64,000 bases of DNA from Calditrichota bacterium (lineage in GTDB: Bacteria; Calditrichota; Calditrichia; Calditrichales; Calditrichaceae): NCBI GenBank assembly GCA_024278755.1, contig JAJRSO010000048.1:1-64000 (forward strand), read 5' to 3'. The number at the start of each line of letters is the position of its first letter. Position 1 is the first letter of the stretch. A program made the position numbers and the translations under genes. The notes under the pieces are model-generated. The model made no database searches, was not told the origin of the DNA, and saw nothing but the letters and a program-made list of their open reading frames with translations. Positions 63,012 through 64,000 of the stretch are shown in pieces.

Positions 63012-64000
63012 TTAAGCGTTTTTCTTTTTATCCTCGGATAACAATTCTAAAAGCGATGTATTTTCGATCATATTTTTATTTAAAATCTTCTCGCGAATTT
63101 TATCGAATTGATTTTCAGACCCGGTTTTTGTTGTTTTTAAACTCTGCTCGAGGCTGCGCTGGATCAATCCTATCTTATTTATGGATTCGAACAACTTGCC
63201 GTAATCTTTAAATTTATTGTCTTTTTCGATATATTTCAACAAATCTTTGACATTTGTTAAGATGATTTCTTTATCCAGCTCCTTAATATGTTCATCCATA
63301 AAATTAAAAGCCGTGAATAACTGTTCAAATACCTGTTTGATTTCCGGTAATTTTTTTAAGCTCGGATGGCGCCCCACAATTTTCATTACAATTGCTGCCT
63401 TGCGGATATCCTGGTCAAATGACGGACTTTGGGGCAATTTATTTATCAATTCCTGAACCTGTTTTAAATCGCCTTTTACATTCTGATAAAAATTTGAAAC
63501 CTCATCCTGCTTCACTTTTGTTTTTACTTTTTTAAGCAATTCCTCTTTGGTCGTCGGCTGAACGGCTGCTTTTTTTGGCGTTGCTTCTTTTTTAGCAGAA
63601 GCGGCAATGGGTTCCGGTGCAGGCGTGGGGGCCGCCGAAGCCGGTTTCTCTTTGACAACCGGCGCATAGGGTTTGGCTGTTTTATGAATATAGGTTGGTT
63701 TACTTTTTTCTTCCCCGTCGCTGGAGTATATATTGATTCTTCGAATGGGTTTCTTTTCGGCTGTATCGGAACGCAATGTTTCCATCTGTTTGTCGACACC
63801 AGTATTCTGTTGTTTGGCCACTTCCATTTCGGCCGACTCAAAATTAAGAATAACCTTTCCGTCCAGAGTCATCAGTGGCGTACCCGGTTGTTTCAGACGC
63901 TTTTTCTTACCGCCCTTTTGCACAAAACGCTCACGCAGTTCCTGTGTATTTAATCGCAGTTTTTGCAGTTCGCTATATATAAGATCCGGATCTACTTTTT
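63012..64000 (-). CDS. Uncharacterised protein, 5' end beyond the window
   Basis: The open frame has no stop up to the window edge, so the protein continues beyond 64000 and its true start is not visible. The GTG at 63923 is only an internal codon: upstream codons read KVDPDLIYSELQKLRLNTQE in the same frame. The visible part has a basic start, a Pro/Ala/Glu-rich linker (about 118-158 in the numbering from 63923) and a C-terminal helical domain (ELLKKVKTKVKQDEVSNFYQ, then VKDLLKYIEKDNKF and a short charged end). I do not recognise the family. It is probably co-transcribed with the STAS-HTH gene, 35 bp downstream. Confidence 0.7.
   Translation of the reverse strand, partial: KVDPDLIYSELQKLRLNTQELRERFVQKGGKKKRLKQPGTPLMTLDGKVILNFESAEMEVAKQQNTGVDKQMETLRSDTAEKKPIRRINIYSSDGEEKSKPTYIHKTAKPYAPVVKEKPASAAPTPAPEPIAASAKKEATPKKAAVQPTTKEELLKKVKTKVKQDEVSNFYQNVKGDLKQVQELINKLPQSPSFDQDIRKAAIVMKIVGRHPSLKKLPEIKQVFEQLFTAFNFMDEHIKELDKEIILTNVKDLLKYIEKDNKFKDYGKLFESINKIGLIQRSLEQSLKTTKTGSENQFDKIREKILNKNMIENTSLLELLSEDKKKNA

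Overview
The window looks like chromosomal core DNA from a bacterium of the FCB/Calditrichota-like lineage, probably a free-living, Gram-negative-type heterotroph. Four things point there: a secreted Asp-box protein ending in a type IX secretion (T9SS) type A sorting domain (motif [10 protein letters not shown]), a PorX-type response regulator (receiver plus PglZ domain), an extended GroES-like co-chaperone, and many lipoprotein-type signal peptides. The species cannot be fixed from the sequence. I found no rRNA, tRNA, CRISPR array, prophage or transposase gene. TAA, TAG and TGA are all used as genuine stops.

Layout. 1-10.9 kb: a lipoprotein amidase, two tandem HD-GYP paralogs, a CocE-type esterase, the large T9SS-sorted Asp-box protein, a cyclophilin, and a RelA/SpoT-synthetase domain fused to TPRs. 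10.9-20.4 kb (minus strand): a hybrid Reg_prop histidine kinase overlapping a 2-TM RCK channel gene, then the GroES-like protein, a GNAT acetyltransferase, Tex and a LytTR regulator. 20.7-29.4 kb (minus): Era (frameshifted), a membrane-anchored orphan, an M50 protease, an exported isoaspartyl methyltransferase, an HDAC-like deacetylase, a GAF-GAF histidine kinase, a STAS protein, an amidohydrolase and RpoZ. 29.5-37.4 kb: YtxH/DUF948-like envelope proteins, IlvE, a murein-peptide group (VanX-like dipeptidase, dipeptide epimerase with an in-frame TAG, NlpC/P60 lipoprotein), and a GMC dehydrogenase with its Tat-signal small subunit.

37.7-50.8 kb (minus): PgeF, then a long gene run reading porX-tsaE-tsaB-rimI-accD-surE-guaA-glmS-LpoA-like. 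This run is flanked by two copies of a MITE-like palindromic element with target-site duplications. glmS carries an in-frame TAA. A crcB-DUF190-rlmB operon follows. 51.2-64 kb: YchF, PIN-PhoH and MutY on the plus strand; then a patatin/BamA-type surface protein, DUF4175-like and DUF4159-like proteins, a STAS protein with a C-terminal HTH-like extension, and a gene cut by the window edge.

The main themes are envelope and peptidoglycan upkeep, cyclic-dinucleotide/(p)ppGpp/two-component signalling, and tRNA t6A and GTPase housekeeping. The most notable anomalies are three disrupted reading frames in conserved genes (era, the epimerase, glmS), the MITE pair, a pair of homologous intergenic elements that may be structured RNA, and several uncommon domain pairings (RelA-TPR, STAS-HTH, channel coupled to hybrid kinase).
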